A stretch of DNA of 64,000 bases from Bacteroidales bacterium (GCA_030528885.1 JAUMXY010000001.1:38198-102197); one strand, 5' to 3'. Positions 1 through 10,632 are shown, counted from the stretch's first letter. Program-made: numbers and translations. The notes: a model not told the origin generated them from the sequence alone.

Positions 1-1722
1 ATCTCCAATAGAGAGTTTTCCATATTGGAAGTTGTCAGTTCCTTTTGAAGGAGCCACATTGATGGTGACTTCGTCAGTGGTTATTTTCTTATTGTTATGG
101 GCAACAGCCTGTATGCGGTAGGTGTATGCTCCTGATTCTGATACAGTATCGGTGTAAGCGTAAGAAACTCCGTTAGCGCTGTTCTTGTCCTTTGGCTTGA
201 TGGTAGCAATCGTCTTGAACAGGCTTTCTCTTGGAAGTTTGCATTGTACATTTATTGTGCCGATAAGGTCACCGTTAGGGTCGCTCCATGAGAGGGCTAC
301 GGTTTCGTTCTTGCGGTTATATAGATTGGTGAGTTCGGATAATCCTTCCAAACGTGTGTCTTTGGGGATAAACTCATTGGCAGGATTGTAGCCAAGTCCA
401 GCATTGGTGACGGCATAATCTTTGCCCAACTCTGTCAGTCCGTTGTTATAGATGCGTGCCTTGCTTTCGCTGTTCCAGTATGCATAGCGTTCTACTCGTG
501 GGTTATTGTTGAGTATGTTCAGAAGATTGTTTGTTTCTGAAATGATTTGAGAGTCTGTCACACCATCCCCGAAGGCACCGTTTCTGTTCCATGATGCACC
601 CCATATCCACTCAGAAACCCAGATGGGACGTCCATTGCCATAATTGTCGCTATACCAGGTCAGACTGTTGTATTGGCCTGTTGTCCAATAGCAGTGAAGG
701 TCGAGGACATCGCATCTCCAACCGCGCGCATCGATGGAATCGATAAAAGCTTTGAGGTGGTTCATTGACCCGTCGTGTGAGGATTCTGACAGCAGTCTCA
801 TGCCTGTTCGCATGGCATCTTCCCAATTGGCTAATACTGCATCCACATCACATGGTGCTTCGTCAGCTGAGTTACCAGGCTCATTATTTCCCTTGATGTG
901 GCATGAAAACTCTTTGGTTCCCAATGAGCCGTAAGTAGGGTAGTTCTCTTTGTAGTGGTGAGGGACATATTCGCAATCAGGGCGGAAGTCTAATCCTTGT
1001 GGGTCAGGCCACATTCTATAGCACCATGATGCGTTTAAGGCATTGACAACGTTCAAGTCATTGCTTTCTGCAATACCTGCTTTGTGTGCATTAAACCACT
1101 TAAATATGCGGTAAGAGGAGATGCGCTGGTCAAGGATGCTGGGAAGTGTCTTCACCTCAAGGTCTTCCTGGTCTGCGATGAAGCATCGGCTGTACCCCCA
1201 GCCACTTGTACCTATGGCGAAAGTAACCATGTATCCGCGCTTCAGCTTGAAAGAACGAATCAGGTTGTTGAGCAATGACGCATTAAGGGTCTTCATGTAG
1301 CCTCCGCTATGTCCTTCTGTGTAGTCGCTGCATGATTCACCCCCAAAATTCTGTTCCGTGTAGCAGGTCAGAGGCGACATGTCTTTGCTGTAAGGGAAAA
1401 TAATGGTTCCGCGGCCATACATCTTCACTTGGCAGTTTTCACCATCAACAGCTTTCTCTCCGTTGATATAAACGTTTGAAAGCCAGCTGTTGATGACTTG
1501 GCTGGGTTTAAGATTGGCGATGATGAGCACGGCATGCTCTGTATTAACGATGTCAACACTTCCTGTTGTTGTGAATGGCTTTGTGCCTGTTATGATATAA
1601 TCAATGTCGGCAGAAAGCTGCACTGATTCGTTAACTTGTGCTATTTGTTCCTTTGTGTTTGCAGCAGTTGCAGCAAGAGAAACGAACAAACAAAGAGCAA
1701 TTGATAATAATTTGAATCTCAT
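1..1722 (-). CDS. Secreted glycoside hydrolase, clan GH-A-like (3' end outside window)
   Basis: The reading frame opens at an ATG at 1722 and runs without a stop to the window edge, giving at least 574 residues. The first 20 residues (MRFKLLSIALCLFVSLAATA) form a signal peptide, so the enzyme is exported. In the central part I read GNNEPGN and, further on, WVSEWIWGASW. These fit the acid/base and nucleophile strands of a TIM-barrel glycosidase of the Asl1/GH128-like type. The part nearest the window edge looks like the start of a fibronectin-III-like domain. It starts 31 bp after the M64 peptidase on the same strand and is probably cotranscribed with it. The substrate is unknown; the family assignment is by motif and is moderate. 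Confidence 0.75.
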   Translation of the reverse strand, partial: MRFKLLSIALCLFVSLAATAANTKEQIAQVNESVQLSADIDYIITGTKPFTTTGSVDIVNTEHAVLIIANLKPSQVINSWLSNVYINGEKAVDGENCQVKMYGRGTIIFPYSKDMSPLTCYTEQNFGGESCSDYTEGHSGGYMKTLNASLLNNLIRSFKLKRGYMVTFAIGTSGWGYSRCFIADQEDLEVKTLPSILDQRISSYRIFKWFNAHKAGIAESNDLNVVNALNASWCYRMWPDPQGLDFRPDCEYVPHHYKENYPTYGSLGTKEFSCHIKGNNEPGNSADEAPCDVDAVLANWEDAMRTGMRLLSESSHDGSMNHLKAFIDSIDARGWRCDVLDLHCYWTTGQYNSLTWYSDNYGNGRPIWVSEWIWGASWNRNGAFGDGVTDSQIISETNNLLNILNNNPRVERYAYWNSESKARIYNNGLTELGKDYAVTNAGLGYNPANEFIPKDTRLEGLSELTNLYNRKNETVALSWSDPNGDLIGTINVQCKLPRESLFKTIATIKPKDKNSANGVSYAYTDTVSESGAYTYRIQAVAHNNKKITTDEVTINVAPSKGTDNFQYGKLSIGD

Positions 1723-1753
1723 AGGTGTATAGTTAATGTTCCTTTTTTTGTTG

Positions 1754-3196
1754 TTATTTCGCAGTGTAGAAGTCTGTGATGCGTTGGATGGCTCTTGTAC
1801 AAACAGGACAGAAATCTTCGACCTCATTAATCTTCATGCGGCATTCTTGAGCTGGGCGATAGCATCCTTTGCTTTGGTATCCTGCACCTTCAAATACACC
1901 GACCACTTGAGTGCATTTGTTGAGAATCTCCATTGCTTTCTTGTCGTTTTTGTCAATGGTTTTGAAGTCTGGCACTTTCGGGTCAAGTGGAGTCGGAATC
2001 GGTTGTTTCTTTGGCATCAAGTCTGCCCATTTCGAGTTGAAGTCCTTCAGGGTGGTTATGTTAGGTTCCCAAGGTTCTGTATCTGCAGGATACCATTCAG
2101 ATGTTTGGTCATCGTATGCGTATTCGTCTGCCAGACCACCATAACCATGCCCGAATTCATGTACAAAGACTTCCTTGAAAGTGGGGTGGTTGCTTGTTGA
2201 AACGGTTACTTGGTTATAAATGCCTCCACCGCCATAGGTGTCAGAGTTGACAAGTACGATGATGTGCTCGAAAGGAACGCCTGATAGAATATCATAGATT
2301 CTATGCATTTCTTGCGACATGAGGTAGCGGTCCGAATAGAATGTATCATAATGGGTTCCTGCAGCTGTGCTATTCCAAACTCCCTTATGAGGTACTGTCG
2401 GACCTGATTTTTGTGAAGGTGATGCCACAGCAACCACATTGAAGCGGTTCTTCAATGATTTGAATGGTTCTCTTTCGAATAAGGCATCTGTGGCACGTTG
2501 GCAATCATGGTAGAACTTGCCCATTTGTTCCTGGGTATATCCTTCGGCTACGATTGCTAAGTCAATGCAGTCGGTGATGTTTACATTTTCAAAAGGGTTG
2601 TATTCTGTGGCAATATAGTTGCGTCCTTTCCCATTGCGCGGTTCATTGCTGTCTGCCCATTGCTGGTTTCCTGTTGTTTGTTGCCCTTTCCATACATAAT
2701 GGAAGGGAATGCCATTGGCTCCGATTTCTCGAATAAGGATATCCTTGGGGTTGACGGTGTGTGTCATTTCTGCTGTTACGGCATGGTGGTTGTCTGTCAG
2801 TGTAACAGTGACATCAATTTCATTCTTTGGGAATGGAATGTTGTAGGACGTTTCAAAGGCTTTATCTATTTTATTAGCTTCTTCTTGCAAAAGCCATTCC
2901 TGGAATAGTGTAGAGAATGTGGTGATATAGATGATTTGTTGGGAAGCATGGTCTTTTACGGTAACCTGTCCGTTTCCATTTAAGAACTTTTCAGACAGAC
3001 GGCTTTTGCGCCCCGCCCATCTGTCCTGCTTTTTCATTCCTTCCAGATAGATGCTTTGCTTTTTGCTGTTCCCTGCGAAGATGTAGTCAAGCCTGAGAGT
3101 GGCATCCTCGAAATATTCATCAAAAGTTTGTGCGCTTGCGTTTATAGAAACGAAGCAAATCATTGTGGTTAATAAAATAGTCGTAAGTTTTTTCAT
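1754..3196 (-). CDS. Secreted M64 family zinc metallopeptidase
   Basis: This 480-residue protein has a signal peptide (residues 1-22, ending SASAQ) and a zinc-binding motif HEFGHGYGGLADEY at 346-359, which is the HExxHxxGxxDEY pattern of M64 (IgA-peptidase-like) enzymes. An N-terminal domain of about 200 residues precedes the catalytic domain, as in other Bacteroidota members. It should act in the periplasm or outside the cell on protein substrates; the specific target cannot be read from sequence. A TATCTTTG box on the minus strand at 3227-3234 gives a plausible promoter. The glycosidase gene follows 31 bp downstream, so the two are likely expressed together, perhaps for degrading glycoproteins (inference). 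Confidence 0.88.
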   Translation of the reverse strand: MKKLTTILLTTMICFVSINASAQTFDEYFEDATLRLDYIFAGNSKKQSIYLEGMKKQDRWAGRKSRLSEKFLNGNGQVTVKDHASQQIIYITTFSTLFQEWLLQEEANKIDKAFETSYNIPFPKNEIDVTVTLTDNHHAVTAEMTHTVNPKDILIREIGANGIPFHYVWKGQQTTGNQQWADSNEPRNGKGRNYIATEYNPFENVNITDCIDLAIVAEGYTQEQMGKFYHDCQRATDALFEREPFKSLKNRFNVVAVASPSQKSGPTVPHKGVWNSTAAGTHYDTFYSDRYLMSQEMHRIYDILSGVPFEHIIVLVNSDTYGGGGIYNQVTVSTSNHPTFKEVFVHEFGHGYGGLADEYAYDDQTSEWYPADTEPWEPNITTLKDFNSKWADLMPKKQPIPTPLDPKVPDFKTIDKNDKKAMEILNKCTQVVGVFEGAGYQSKGCYRPAQECRMKINEVEDFCPVCTRAIQRITDFYTAK

Positions 3197-3290
3197 GATA
3201 AATGTTTTTTAGATATTCTTGTGTTGCAAAGATACAAAAAAAAATGATGCGAAAGAACATTGTATATCTTTTCTTACACATATTTAATAT

Positions 3291-6119
3291 TTAAGTAAAC
3301 TTCTCTTGCAAAAACTGTCCTGTATAGCTGTATGCACATTTCGCTACCTCTTCTGGTGTGCCTATTGTTACGATGTTACCTCCTGCTTGTCCGCCTTCGG
3401 GCCCTAAATCGATGATGTGGTCGGCGCATTTTATGATGTCCATATTGTGTTCAATGATGACAACGGAGTGTCCTCTGGCAATGAGAGCGTTGAATGCGTT
3501 GAGCAGCTTCTGGATGTCGTGGAAGTGCAGTCCTGTAGTTGGTTCGTCAAAGATGAACATGGTTGGAGATGCCTTCTCCTGACTAAGGTAATATGCAAGT
3601 TTAATTCTCTGATTCTCACCGCCAGAAAGGGTGGACGAGGGTTGGCCTAATTTGATGTATCCTAAACCTACGTCTTGCAGCGGCTTCAGCTTCTCGACAA
3701 TCTTCTTTTGTTGATGTTGTGTAAAGAATTCGATGGCTTGCAAGATGGTCATGTCGAGAATCTCATAAGCGTTGAATCCTTCGTATTTCACATCCAGAAT
3801 GTCGCTTTTGAAGCGCTTTCCGTGACATTGTTCGCATTCCAGGACAAGGTCATTCATGAACTGCATCTCGATGGTTACAGTTCCCTCTCCCTTGCACTCT
3901 TCGCATCGTCCTCCTTCGGCGTTGAAAGAGAAATAGGCAGGCGTATAGCCGAACTGTTTGGCTAATTGCTGATTAGCGAGTAGTTTTCTGATTTCATCCC
4001 ATGCGCCTATGTATGTTGCAGGATTGGAGCGTGATGATGTGCCGATAGGATTTTGATTGATGAAATCCACATGTTTTATCAGGGAAAGGTCTCCTTCGAG
4101 AGCAGAATGTAATCCAGGCTTGTCTGCGTTTTCGCCTAAATGCCGTTTCATTCCTAAATACAGAATGTCCCTTACCAGCGAGGATTTGCCAGAGCCGGAT
4201 ACTCCTGTTACACATGTCATTACGTTCAGCGGAATCTTGACGTCTATGCCCTTCAGGTTGTTTGCTCGTGCATTTTTTATAAAGATGTAGTTGTTCCAAG
4301 GCCTGCGGCTTGTGGGTGTTACGATTTTCTCTCGTCCTGTCAGATAATCGAGCGTGTGGGATGTAATCGTCTGTCCTTCCTTCAGGTTCTCAGCAGATGG
4401 AGGGCCTGCATACATGATTTCTCCTCCCAAACGTCCAGCATCGGGGCCTATGTCAATGATATAGTCTGCCGCTCTCATGATTTCTTCATCATGTTCAACG
4501 ACGATGACGGTGTTGCCCAATTTCTGTAATTGACGGAGCACTCGGATTAGTCTTTGGGTATCTCGTGAATGCAGGCCTATGCTTGGTTCGTCAAGAATGT
4601 ACATGCTGCCTACCAATGAAGAGCCGAGGCTGGTGGCAAGATTGATGCGTTGGCTCTCTCCCCCTGAAAGTGAATTGCTTAGACGGGAAAGGGTCAGATA
4701 GCTAAGCCCGACATCCATGAGGAATTGCAGACGGCTTTTAATTTCGACAAGTAAGCGTTGCGCTATGTTTGCCTCTTGGGCGGTCACTTCTAATGTTCGG
4801 AAGAAATCATGTAGTTCCTGTATGGATAATTCACATAAATCCGTGATGCTTTTCCCTCCGATTTTCACATATTCAGCTTCTTTCTTCAGGCGTCTTCCGT
4901 GGCAGGTGGTGCAGGTTGTCTTGCCTCTGTAGCGTGCCAGCATCACTCTGTATTGTATCTTGTACTGGTTCTCCTTCAGCATCCTGAAAAACTCGTCAAT
5001 GCAGATGGACACGTTTCCCCATTCGTTCACTTCTGGAACGCCGTGCCATAAGAGGTCTTTTTCTTTTTGAGTCAGTTGGCTGTAAGGGGTGAATATGGGG
5101 AAGTCATGTCGTCCTGCCTGACGGATGAATTCTTTCTTCCATTCGGACATCTTGTCGCCTTTCCAGCAGACGACAGCTCCATCATAGACAGACAGTTCTG
5201 GGTCTGGAATGACGATGCTTTCATCTATGCCGATAATCTTGCCGTATCCTTCGCATTCAGGGCATGCCCCGACAGGCGAGTTGAAAGAGAACATCTGGTC
5301 GGTGGGTTCTTCAAATTCCATGCCGTCCGCTTCAAATTTCAATGAAAATTCAGATGCCTCTCCATTCTCAAACTGCAAGATGCATTTTCCGTCTCCTTCA
5401 TAAAGCGCCGTGTTAGCCGAGTCTGACAGCCTGTTGAGAACAGATTTCTCGTCGGCTATTTTCAGACGGTCGATGACCAGCTTAATCTGTTGGGCATCAG
5501 GCAAGGAATCCCGTGTCAGGGCATCTGCAATCTTGATTATCTCGCCGTTAGCTTCGATTCTCTGAAAACCAGTCTTGTAGCACATCTCCAGCTGCTCTTT
5601 CAGCGTTCTTCCGTTTCTGACTACCAACGGGGTGAGCACCATCATTTTCATGCCCTCTTCGTGCCTCAGCATGCATTGTAGGATGTCATCTGTCGTATGC
5701 TTTTTCACCTCCTTGCCGCTTATCGGCGAGAAAGTCCGTCCTATCCGTGCAAACAGCATGCGCAAATAATCGTAAATCTCTGTGCTTGTGCCTACTGTGG
5801 AACGTGGATTCCGGCTGCTTACTTTCTGTTCTATTGCGATTGCAGGAGAGATGCCTTCGATGAAGTCGCATTCTGGTTTCGCCATTCTTCCCAGAAACTG
5901 CCGTGCATACGTAGAGAGGCTCTCAACATACCTTCGCTGTCCCTCCGCGTAAAGCGTATCAAATGCCAGCGAAGACTTTCCGCTGCCAGACACTCCCGTG
6001 ATGACGATTAGCTTGTCATGCGGTATCTTCACGTCTATGTTTTTCAGGTTGTTCACCCTTGCGCCTCTCACACTGATATAGTCCTTCAGGTCGGCTGGCT
6101 TCAGTTTAATCTTTTTCAT
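3291..6119 (-). CDS. uvrA: UvrABC excinuclease subunit A
   Basis: UvrA recognises DNA lesions with UvrB in nucleotide excision repair. The 942-residue product has two ABC ATPase halves: a first Walker A at residues 42-50 (GVSGSGKSS) and a second GVSGSGKSS in the C-terminal half. LSGGESQRI and LSGGENQRI signatures are present, as are the zinc-finger cysteines ([30 protein letters not shown]). The open frame extends 46 codons upstream, but I chose the ATG at 6119. It gives the normal start MKKIKLK, and a TAACTTTG -7 box lies at 6129-6136 only ten bases upstream. The upstream extension would run into a repeat element and is not family-like. Length and domain order are normal. Confidence 0.97.
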   Translation of the reverse strand: MKKIKLKPADLKDYISVRGARVNNLKNIDVKIPHDKLIVITGVSGSGKSSLAFDTLYAEGQRRYVESLSTYARQFLGRMAKPECDFIEGISPAIAIEQKVSSRNPRSTVGTSTEIYDYLRMLFARIGRTFSPISGKEVKKHTTDDILQCMLRHEEGMKMMVLTPLVVRNGRTLKEQLEMCYKTGFQRIEANGEIIKIADALTRDSLPDAQQIKLVIDRLKIADEKSVLNRLSDSANTALYEGDGKCILQFENGEASEFSLKFEADGMEFEEPTDQMFSFNSPVGACPECEGYGKIIGIDESIVIPDPELSVYDGAVVCWKGDKMSEWKKEFIRQAGRHDFPIFTPYSQLTQKEKDLLWHGVPEVNEWGNVSICIDEFFRMLKENQYKIQYRVMLARYRGKTTCTTCHGRRLKKEAEYVKIGGKSITDLCELSIQELHDFFRTLEVTAQEANIAQRLLVEIKSRLQFLMDVGLSYLTLSRLSNSLSGGESQRINLATSLGSSLVGSMYILDEPSIGLHSRDTQRLIRVLRQLQKLGNTVIVVEHDEEIMRAADYIIDIGPDAGRLGGEIMYAGPPSAENLKEGQTITSHTLDYLTGREKIVTPTSRRPWNNYIFIKNARANNLKGIDVKIPLNVMTCVTGVSGSGKSSLVRDILYLGMKRHLGENADKPGLHSALEGDLSLIKHVDFINQNPIGTSSRSNPATYIGAWDEIRKLLANQQLAKQFGYTPAYFSFNAEGGRCEECKGEGTVTIEMQFMNDLVLECEQCHGKRFKSDILDVKYEGFNAYEILDMTILQAIEFFTQHQQKKIVEKLKPLQDVGLGYIKLGQPSSTLSGGENQRIKLAYYLSQEKASPTMFIFDEPTTGLHFHDIQKLLNAFNALIARGHSVVIIEHNMDIIKCADHIIDLGPEGGQAGGNIVTIGTPEEVAKCAYSYTGQFLQEKFT

Positions 6120-6128
6120 AATCGATGG

Positions 6129-6136
6129 CAAAGTTA
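6129..6136 (-). promoter_or_regulatory. uvrA -7 promoter element
   Basis: Read on the minus strand this is TAACTTTG, matching the Bacteroidota -7 consensus TAnnTTTG. It lies so close to the ATG at 6119 that the transcript would have a leader of only a few bases. No good -33 TTTG at the usual spacing was found. Confidence 0.6.
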
Positions 6137-6264
6137 AGGAAAAAACGCTGAATGAACGACAAAAGTTGGTGTAAAGATGTGGCGTGCTGATTTTTCTTCT
6201 TCTTGTGTGCGAAGATGGTTTTTCTTTGGCATTTTTATGGCACTTCCTATAAGGCATGAAAAAA

Positions 6265-6328
6265 CGTACCCCTCGGGTACGGTAGGGTGGACCCGAGGGG
6301 TACGGTGTGTCGGACCCGAGGGGTACGC
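6265..6328 (-). repeat. Dispersed triple-palindrome repeat, copy 1
   Basis: This intergenic element of 64 bp carries three copies of the core GTACCCCTCGGGT, two in one orientation and one inverted, so the transcript can fold into a strong hairpin with an internal third module. Read on the minus strand it matches copies at 32429-32493 and 63036-63100. It lies between the HD phosphohydrolase and uvrA, both on the minus strand. The layout resembles REP/BIME elements. Confidence 0.85.
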
Positions 6329-6343
6329 TTTTCTAGAATGCTG

Positions 6344-7561
6344 TTATCGCTGATAGCAGAAGTAGTGTTTGCGCACCTTTTTTGCAGCAAGAGAGGTGCT
6401 GAGCATGTCGCTTGCCTCTGTGATGTTGTGTGTTGTTCCATCGTTGAAACGAATCTCAATCTGGTCATCGTCGAGGCTGTACATGTCTTTCCCTACTTCG
6501 ATGCAAGAAATCAGGTAACGGGCATCGTCTTGGGAGATATGGTGACGTTGCGCCAGCTCTTTGAGTTTCTCTTGTTTGCTGTCTTCCGATACGGGCTGGT
6601 CGCTCATCTCCACTTTGAATATGTTTCGGTTGATGAAGTCGCGGCTGAGCAGGGACAGGATGGGGTCTGGGTGGCTGCACCAGACTTTCATGGCAGACCA
6701 GATGTCATTGTCGTCAAGCGTGAGGTAGTGTTGCAGACACTCAGGCTGATGCAGGAAAGCCTGCCTGTCAATGTCATTGTAAAGAAAGAAATGCAGAGCC
6801 GGAGAGGCAAAGAGTTCCAAGCCTTGCCGTGCCAGTTGCTTAGCTCGAAGAAGCGCATTTATCATGACGTGTTCTGCTGCGACAGAGGTCTTGTGAAGAT
6901 AGACCTGCCAATACATGAGGCGTCTGCTGACCAAATAGTTTTCGATAGAGTAGATGCCTTTCTTGTCCACGACAAGCTGGTCGTCTGCAACATCAAGCAT
7001 GTCGATGATGCGAGAACTTCCGATGTTTGCCTCGTTGACTCCAGTAAAGAAAGCGTCGCGTTTCAGGTAGTCGAGACGGTCCATGTCGAGCTGTGAGGAA
7101 ATGAGCTGATGGAGAAAGCGCTTGGGGTATTCGTCCTTGAATATCTTGATGGCGAGAGAGAGCTGTCCGCGGAACTCCTCGTTCATCTGTTCCATCACCA
7201 TAAGGGATATGTCCTCGTGGCTGACTCCGCTGATGAGGGTGTGCTCAAGCACATGGCTGAAGGGGCCATGCCCTATGTCATGCAGCAGGATGGCTGCTTG
7301 CACAGCTTCAGCCTCGCTGTCGAAGATGAAGTGCCCCTTCTGCTGTAGCGAAAGAATTGCCTTGCCCATCAGGTGGAAAGCGCCAAGCGAATGCTGAAAC
7401 CGAGTGTGCTGTGCACCTGGGTAGACAATGTTGGCGCCACCCAATTGCTTGATGCGGCTCAAGCGGTAAAAGGCAGGGTGGCGCACAATGTCGAGCAACA
7501 AGCCGCGTGGCACACGAATGAAGCCGAAAACGGGATCGTTGATGATTTTTGCGGACTGCAT
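6344..7561 (-). CDS. HD superfamily phosphohydrolase
   Basis: This 405-residue protein belongs to the COG1078 type of HD-domain phosphohydrolases, related to dGTP triphosphohydrolases. The metal-binding residues are visible: H in TRFQHSLGA, the HD pair in LLHDIGHGPFSH, and the final D in SQLDMDRLDYL. It is a soluble cytoplasmic protein. The true substrate is not known for most members; a nucleotide is likely. It follows pyrF by 24 bp and so ends an apparent prfA - methyltransferase - pyrF - HD operon. In many Bacteroidota an HD protein of this type lies next to lpxD; here it sits on the other side of purM (from memory). Confidence 0.9.
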   Translation of the reverse strand: MQSAKIINDPVFGFIRVPRGLLLDIVRHPAFYRLSRIKQLGGANIVYPGAQHTRFQHSLGAFHLMGKAILSLQQKGHFIFDSEAEAVQAAILLHDIGHGPFSHVLEHTLISGVSHEDISLMVMEQMNEEFRGQLSLAIKIFKDEYPKRFLHQLISSQLDMDRLDYLKRDAFFTGVNEANIGSSRIIDMLDVADDQLVVDKKGIYSIENYLVSRRLMYWQVYLHKTSVAAEHVMINALLRAKQLARQGLELFASPALHFFLYNDIDRQAFLHQPECLQHYLTLDDNDIWSAMKVWCSHPDPILSLLSRDFINRNIFKVEMSDQPVSEDSKQEKLKELAQRHHISQDDARYLISCIEVGKDMYSLDDDQIEIRFNDGTTHNITEASDMLSTSLAAKKVRKHYFCYQR

Positions 7562-7585
7562 GAATGTGGATTGAGATAGAGTGGG

Positions 7586-8413
7586 TTATTTTTGTGCGTT
7601 CTCCAGAATCTCTTTCATCTGTTCTGCCACTTTCTTAGCTTCTTCGCCCGCTACTTCTGCAAACTTTTCAGTCTTGTCAGCATAGATGATGGCACGTGAA
7701 GAGTTGACGATGAGGCCGCAGTCTTTAGTCATGCCGTATTGGCAAACATCTTCAAGGCTGCCACCTTGTGCGCCAACGCCTGGCACGAGCAGGAAGTGGT
7801 CTGGTGCAATCTTGCGGATGTCTTCAAACATCTTGCCCTGTGTAGCACCTACCACATACATCATATTGTCAGCATTTCCCCATTCCTGACTCTTGCGCAG
7901 AACTTTCTCGAAGAGGCGTTCCCCCTCGCTGTCGGCTGTCAACTGGAAGTCGTGGCTGCCCTTGTTGGATGTGAGCGCCAGGAGAATCACCCATTTCCCT
8001 TCATACTGGAGGAACGGAGTCACGCTGTCCTCTCCCATGTATGGAGCAACAGTCAGCGAATCGATGTTCATCTCCTTAAAAAAAGTGCGTGCGTACATTG
8101 CGCTGGTGTTGCCGATATCGCCACGCTTAGCATCTGCGATGATGAAGTGCTTGGGGTAGTTCTCGTTCAAGTAGGTAATGGTCTTCTCGAATGAAATCCA
8201 TCCTTTTACTCCCATGCTCTCGTAGAAAGCCAAGTTGGGCTTGTACGCGATGCAGTAAGGGGCTGTGGCATCAATGATGGCCTTGTTGAATGCGAAGATG
8301 GGGTCTTCCTCCTTCAGCAGGTGCTCAGGAATCTTCTTGATGTCGGTGTCAAGACCTACACAGAGGAAGGTCTTTTTCTCAAAAATCTGTTGGATAAGCT
8401 CTTGACGTGTCAT
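7586..8413 (-). CDS. pyrF: Orotidine 5'-phosphate decarboxylase
   Basis: PyrF catalyses the last step of UMP synthesis, decarboxylating OMP. The product has 275 residues, the length of the longer bacterial subfamily (pyrF type 2). The catalytic Asp-Lys-Asp cluster is seen as DAKRGD at residues 94-99, within [14 protein letters not shown]. An N-terminal FLCVGLDTD strand and the C-terminal phosphate-binding segment (VPGVGAQGG) are also present. It sits 17 bp after the methyltransferase gene and 24 bp before the HD gene, all on the minus strand, which suggests one transcript. Nothing unusual was seen. Confidence 0.97.
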   Translation of the reverse strand: MTRQELIQQIFEKKTFLCVGLDTDIKKIPEHLLKEEDPIFAFNKAIIDATAPYCIAYKPNLAFYESMGVKGWISFEKTITYLNENYPKHFIIADAKRGDIGNTSAMYARTFFKEMNIDSLTVAPYMGEDSVTPFLQYEGKWVILLALTSNKGSHDFQLTADSEGERLFEKVLRKSQEWGNADNMMYVVGATQGKMFEDIRKIAPDHFLLVPGVGAQGGSLEDVCQYGMTKDCGLIVNSSRAIIYADKTEKFAEVAGEEAKKVAEQMKEILENAQK

Positions 8414-8430
8414 AATAAAGCGTATATATG

Positions 8431-9387
8431 TTATTTCTTTTTCTTGAAATGATTCTGTTTCTGTTGATTGAGGGTGTTTCTTTCCCAGAAGACGCCGTCG
8501 GCATAACCCTGTATGGATGGGTCTGCTTCAGCTATGTTGAGCCTTTTTTCTGCCCAGCAGCAATATTCCGTGTTCGTTTCTATGCCGCAATAATGGCGGT
8601 TCAGTTTCTTGGCAACGACGCAGCTTGTGCCGCTTCCAAGGAATGGGTCGAAGACCATGTCTCCCTCTTTTGACGATGCGAGAATAAGCTTGGCAAAGAG
8701 TTTCTCAGGCTTTTGGGTGGGGTGTTCAGTGTTCTCGGGCATTGACCAGAAAGGAACGCTGATGTCATCCCAGAAATTGGAAGGGTAGGTCATTCTGAAT
8801 CTCCCCTCTGGTGTTTCTTCCCAGTCTTTGGGCTGATTCTCCGTTCTGTATGGGGCCATCACTCGTCGTCGGAGCTTTACGTCTTCGACGTTGAAGCAGT
8901 AGTGCTTTGGGTCTTTCACGGCAAACCAGATGTCTTCCATCCCGTTCTTCCAGTTGTTAGTGGCGCCTCGTCCTTTTTCACGTTGCCATGTGATTCTGTT
9001 CATGATGTGCAGATGCTCTGAAAGCACTTGCTGCAAGGCTGCCGTGCATTTCCAATCTCCGCAGAGATAGAGAGAGCCCGTTGGCTTGAGTTTTGCAACG
9101 ACGTCAGGAAGCCATCCTCGTACATAGTCAATGTATTCATGCTCGCTTCTGGAGGTGAACCTTGTGCCGTTAAAGTCTTTGGTGAGGTTGTATGGAGGGT
9201 CGATGATGATGAGGTCGGCAAATGACGCTGGCACAAAAGGCAAGGCACTCGCCAAGTCGGCGTTGATGATGCTGTCGGTCATATCAATGCCTGTAGCCAA
9301 GTCGTTTTCGGACAACAGTTGCAGCTTGTAAGCTGCTCGCTCTTCATCAGAAAGAGTCAATGTCCGATTGCGTGATGCTTTTGCCAT
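8431..9387 (-). CDS. Site-specific DNA adenine methyltransferase, apparently orphan
   Basis: The 318-residue protein has the catalytic motif DPPYNL (within [16 protein letters not shown]) near the N-terminus and the AdoMet-binding motif [10 protein letters not shown] near the C-terminus. That order (motif IV before motif I) is typical of beta-class N6-adenine or N4-cytosine methyltransferases, and DPPY favours adenine. HPTQKPEKL, common in this family, precedes the AdoMet motif. No restriction endonuclase gene is adjacent. It is placed with 17-bp gaps between prfA and pyrF, so it is carried inside a housekeeping operon. It could serve in epigenetic regulation or as protection from foreign restriction (inference). 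The target sequence cannot be read from the gene. Confidence 0.9.
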   Translation of the reverse strand: MAKASRNRTLTLSDEERAAYKLQLLSENDLATGIDMTDSIINADLASALPFVPASFADLIIIDPPYNLTKDFNGTRFTSRSEHEYIDYVRGWLPDVVAKLKPTGSLYLCGDWKCTAALQQVLSEHLHIMNRITWQREKGRGATNNWKNGMEDIWFAVKDPKHYCFNVEDVKLRRRVMAPYRTENQPKDWEETPEGRFRMTYPSNFWDDISVPFWSMPENTEHPTQKPEKLFAKLILASSKEGDMVFDPFLGSGTSCVVAKKLNRHYCGIETNTEYCCWAEKRLNIAEADPSIQGYADGVFWERNTLNQQKQNHFKKKK

Positions 9388-9404
9388 GTGAAGGAGGAAC
9401 GTTG

Positions 9405-10517
9405 TTACAGTTCTGCTTCTTTCATCCGTTCTGCATTCTCTGCCACGATGAGGTGGTCGATGCAGTCTTGGATGTCTCCATCCATGAAAGCAGCGAGGTT
9501 GTATATCGTGTAGTTGATGCGATGGTCGGTGATGCGCCCTTGAGGATAGTTGTAAGTGCGAATTTTCGCAGAGCGGTCGCCTGTTGACACCATGGTTTTG
9601 CGTCGTGAAGCGATGTCGTCAATGTACTTCTGGTGCTCACGGTCGTAGATGTAGGTGCGCAGACGGGCAAGTGCACGCTCCTTGTTCTTCGGCTGGTCGC
9701 GTGTTTCTGTACATTCCACGAGGATTTCCTCCTTTTCGCCCGTGTTGGGGTTGGTCCACATATAGCGGGCACGAACACCTGACTCGACCTTGTTCACATT
9801 CTGTCCTCCTGCGCCTGAACTACGGAAAGTGTCCCACTTGATTTCTCCTTCATTAATTTGTACATCAAACGGTTCTGCTTCAGGAAGAACGGCGACGGTG
9901 GCTGCTGATGTGTGGACGCGCCCTTGCGTTTCAGTTGCTGGCACGCGCTGCACACGATGCACCCCTGACTCGTATTTCATGGTGCCATAGACATTGTCGC
10001 CAGTGATGTTGGCAACGATTTCTTTGTAGCCGCCGACAGCGCCTTCTGATGTGGACGATACGGTGATGTGCCATCCTTTTATCTCGCAGTATTTTGTGTA
10101 CATGCGGAACAAGTCGCCAGCAAAGAGGGCGGCCTCGTCTCCGCCTGTTCCGCCACGTATTTCGAGCGTTACATTCTTGCTGTCTTCAGGGTCGGCTGGA
10201 ATCAGCAGCAGTTTGATTTCTTCCTCCAGCTCTGGAATGCGCTTTTCATTGGCGGCAATCTCTTCACGCGCCATCTCCTTCATGTCGGGGTCGTCTTCTG
10301 TCGCCAGCAGCTCTTTCGCCTCTTCCAACCCTTTCACAGCATTGATGTATGCTTGCCGCGACTTCATAATGTCCTCCAGATTCTTGTATTCCTTGGTCAG
10401 TTGGACATAGCGCTTCTGGTCGGCAATGACGTTTGGGTCGGTAATGAGGGTTGACACCTCTTCAAATCGAGGAACCAACCCTTCCAATTTTTCTAGCAAT
10501 GTATTTTCTGTTGCCAT
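9405..10517 (-). CDS. prfA: Peptide chain release factor 1
   Basis: RF1 recognises UAA and UAG stop codons and releases the finished peptide from the ribosome. The 370-residue product contains the GGQ catalytic loop in SSGAGGQNVNKVES. The stop-codon recognition region carries PATETQGRVHTS, close to the P-A/V-T motif region of RF1. An N-terminal coiled-coil domain with many Glu and Lys residues is present. It is the first gene of the apparent prfA - methyltransferase - pyrF - HD operon. A minus-strand TAACTTTG at 10537-10544 is a likely -7 box, 19 bp before the ATG. Confidence 0.97.
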   Translation of the reverse strand: MATENTLLEKLEGLVPRFEEVSTLITDPNVIADQKRYVQLTKEYKNLEDIMKSRQAYINAVKGLEEAKELLATEDDPDMKEMAREEIAANEKRIPELEEEIKLLLIPADPEDSKNVTLEIRGGTGGDEAALFAGDLFRMYTKYCEIKGWHITVSSTSEGAVGGYKEIVANITGDNVYGTMKYESGVHRVQRVPATETQGRVHTSAATVAVLPEAEPFDVQINEGEIKWDTFRSSGAGGQNVNKVESGVRARYMWTNPNTGEKEEILVECTETRDQPKNKERALARLRTYIYDREHQKYIDDIASRRKTMVSTGDRSAKIRTYNYPQGRITDHRINYTIYNLAAFMDGDIQDCIDHLIVAENAERMKEAEL

Positions 10518-10632
10518 AAAGTTGTCGTTTTGGATGCAAAGTTACGGAAAACGAGCGAAATGTGAAAGGAAAGCTTACTTTTTCTTTTTATTTCCGATTT
10601 TGACCATTTTGCCTCACCCTTTGGCTGAACTC

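Noticed and set aside
6120..6257. 46-codon N-terminal extension of uvrA
   Set aside because: It runs over the promoter and reads as a basic, non-conserved stretch; UvrA proteins begin at the internal methionine.
6287..7096. Open frame of 269 codons on the plus strand
   Set aside because: It is antisense to the HD phosphohydrolase gene and starts inside the triple-palindrome repeat.
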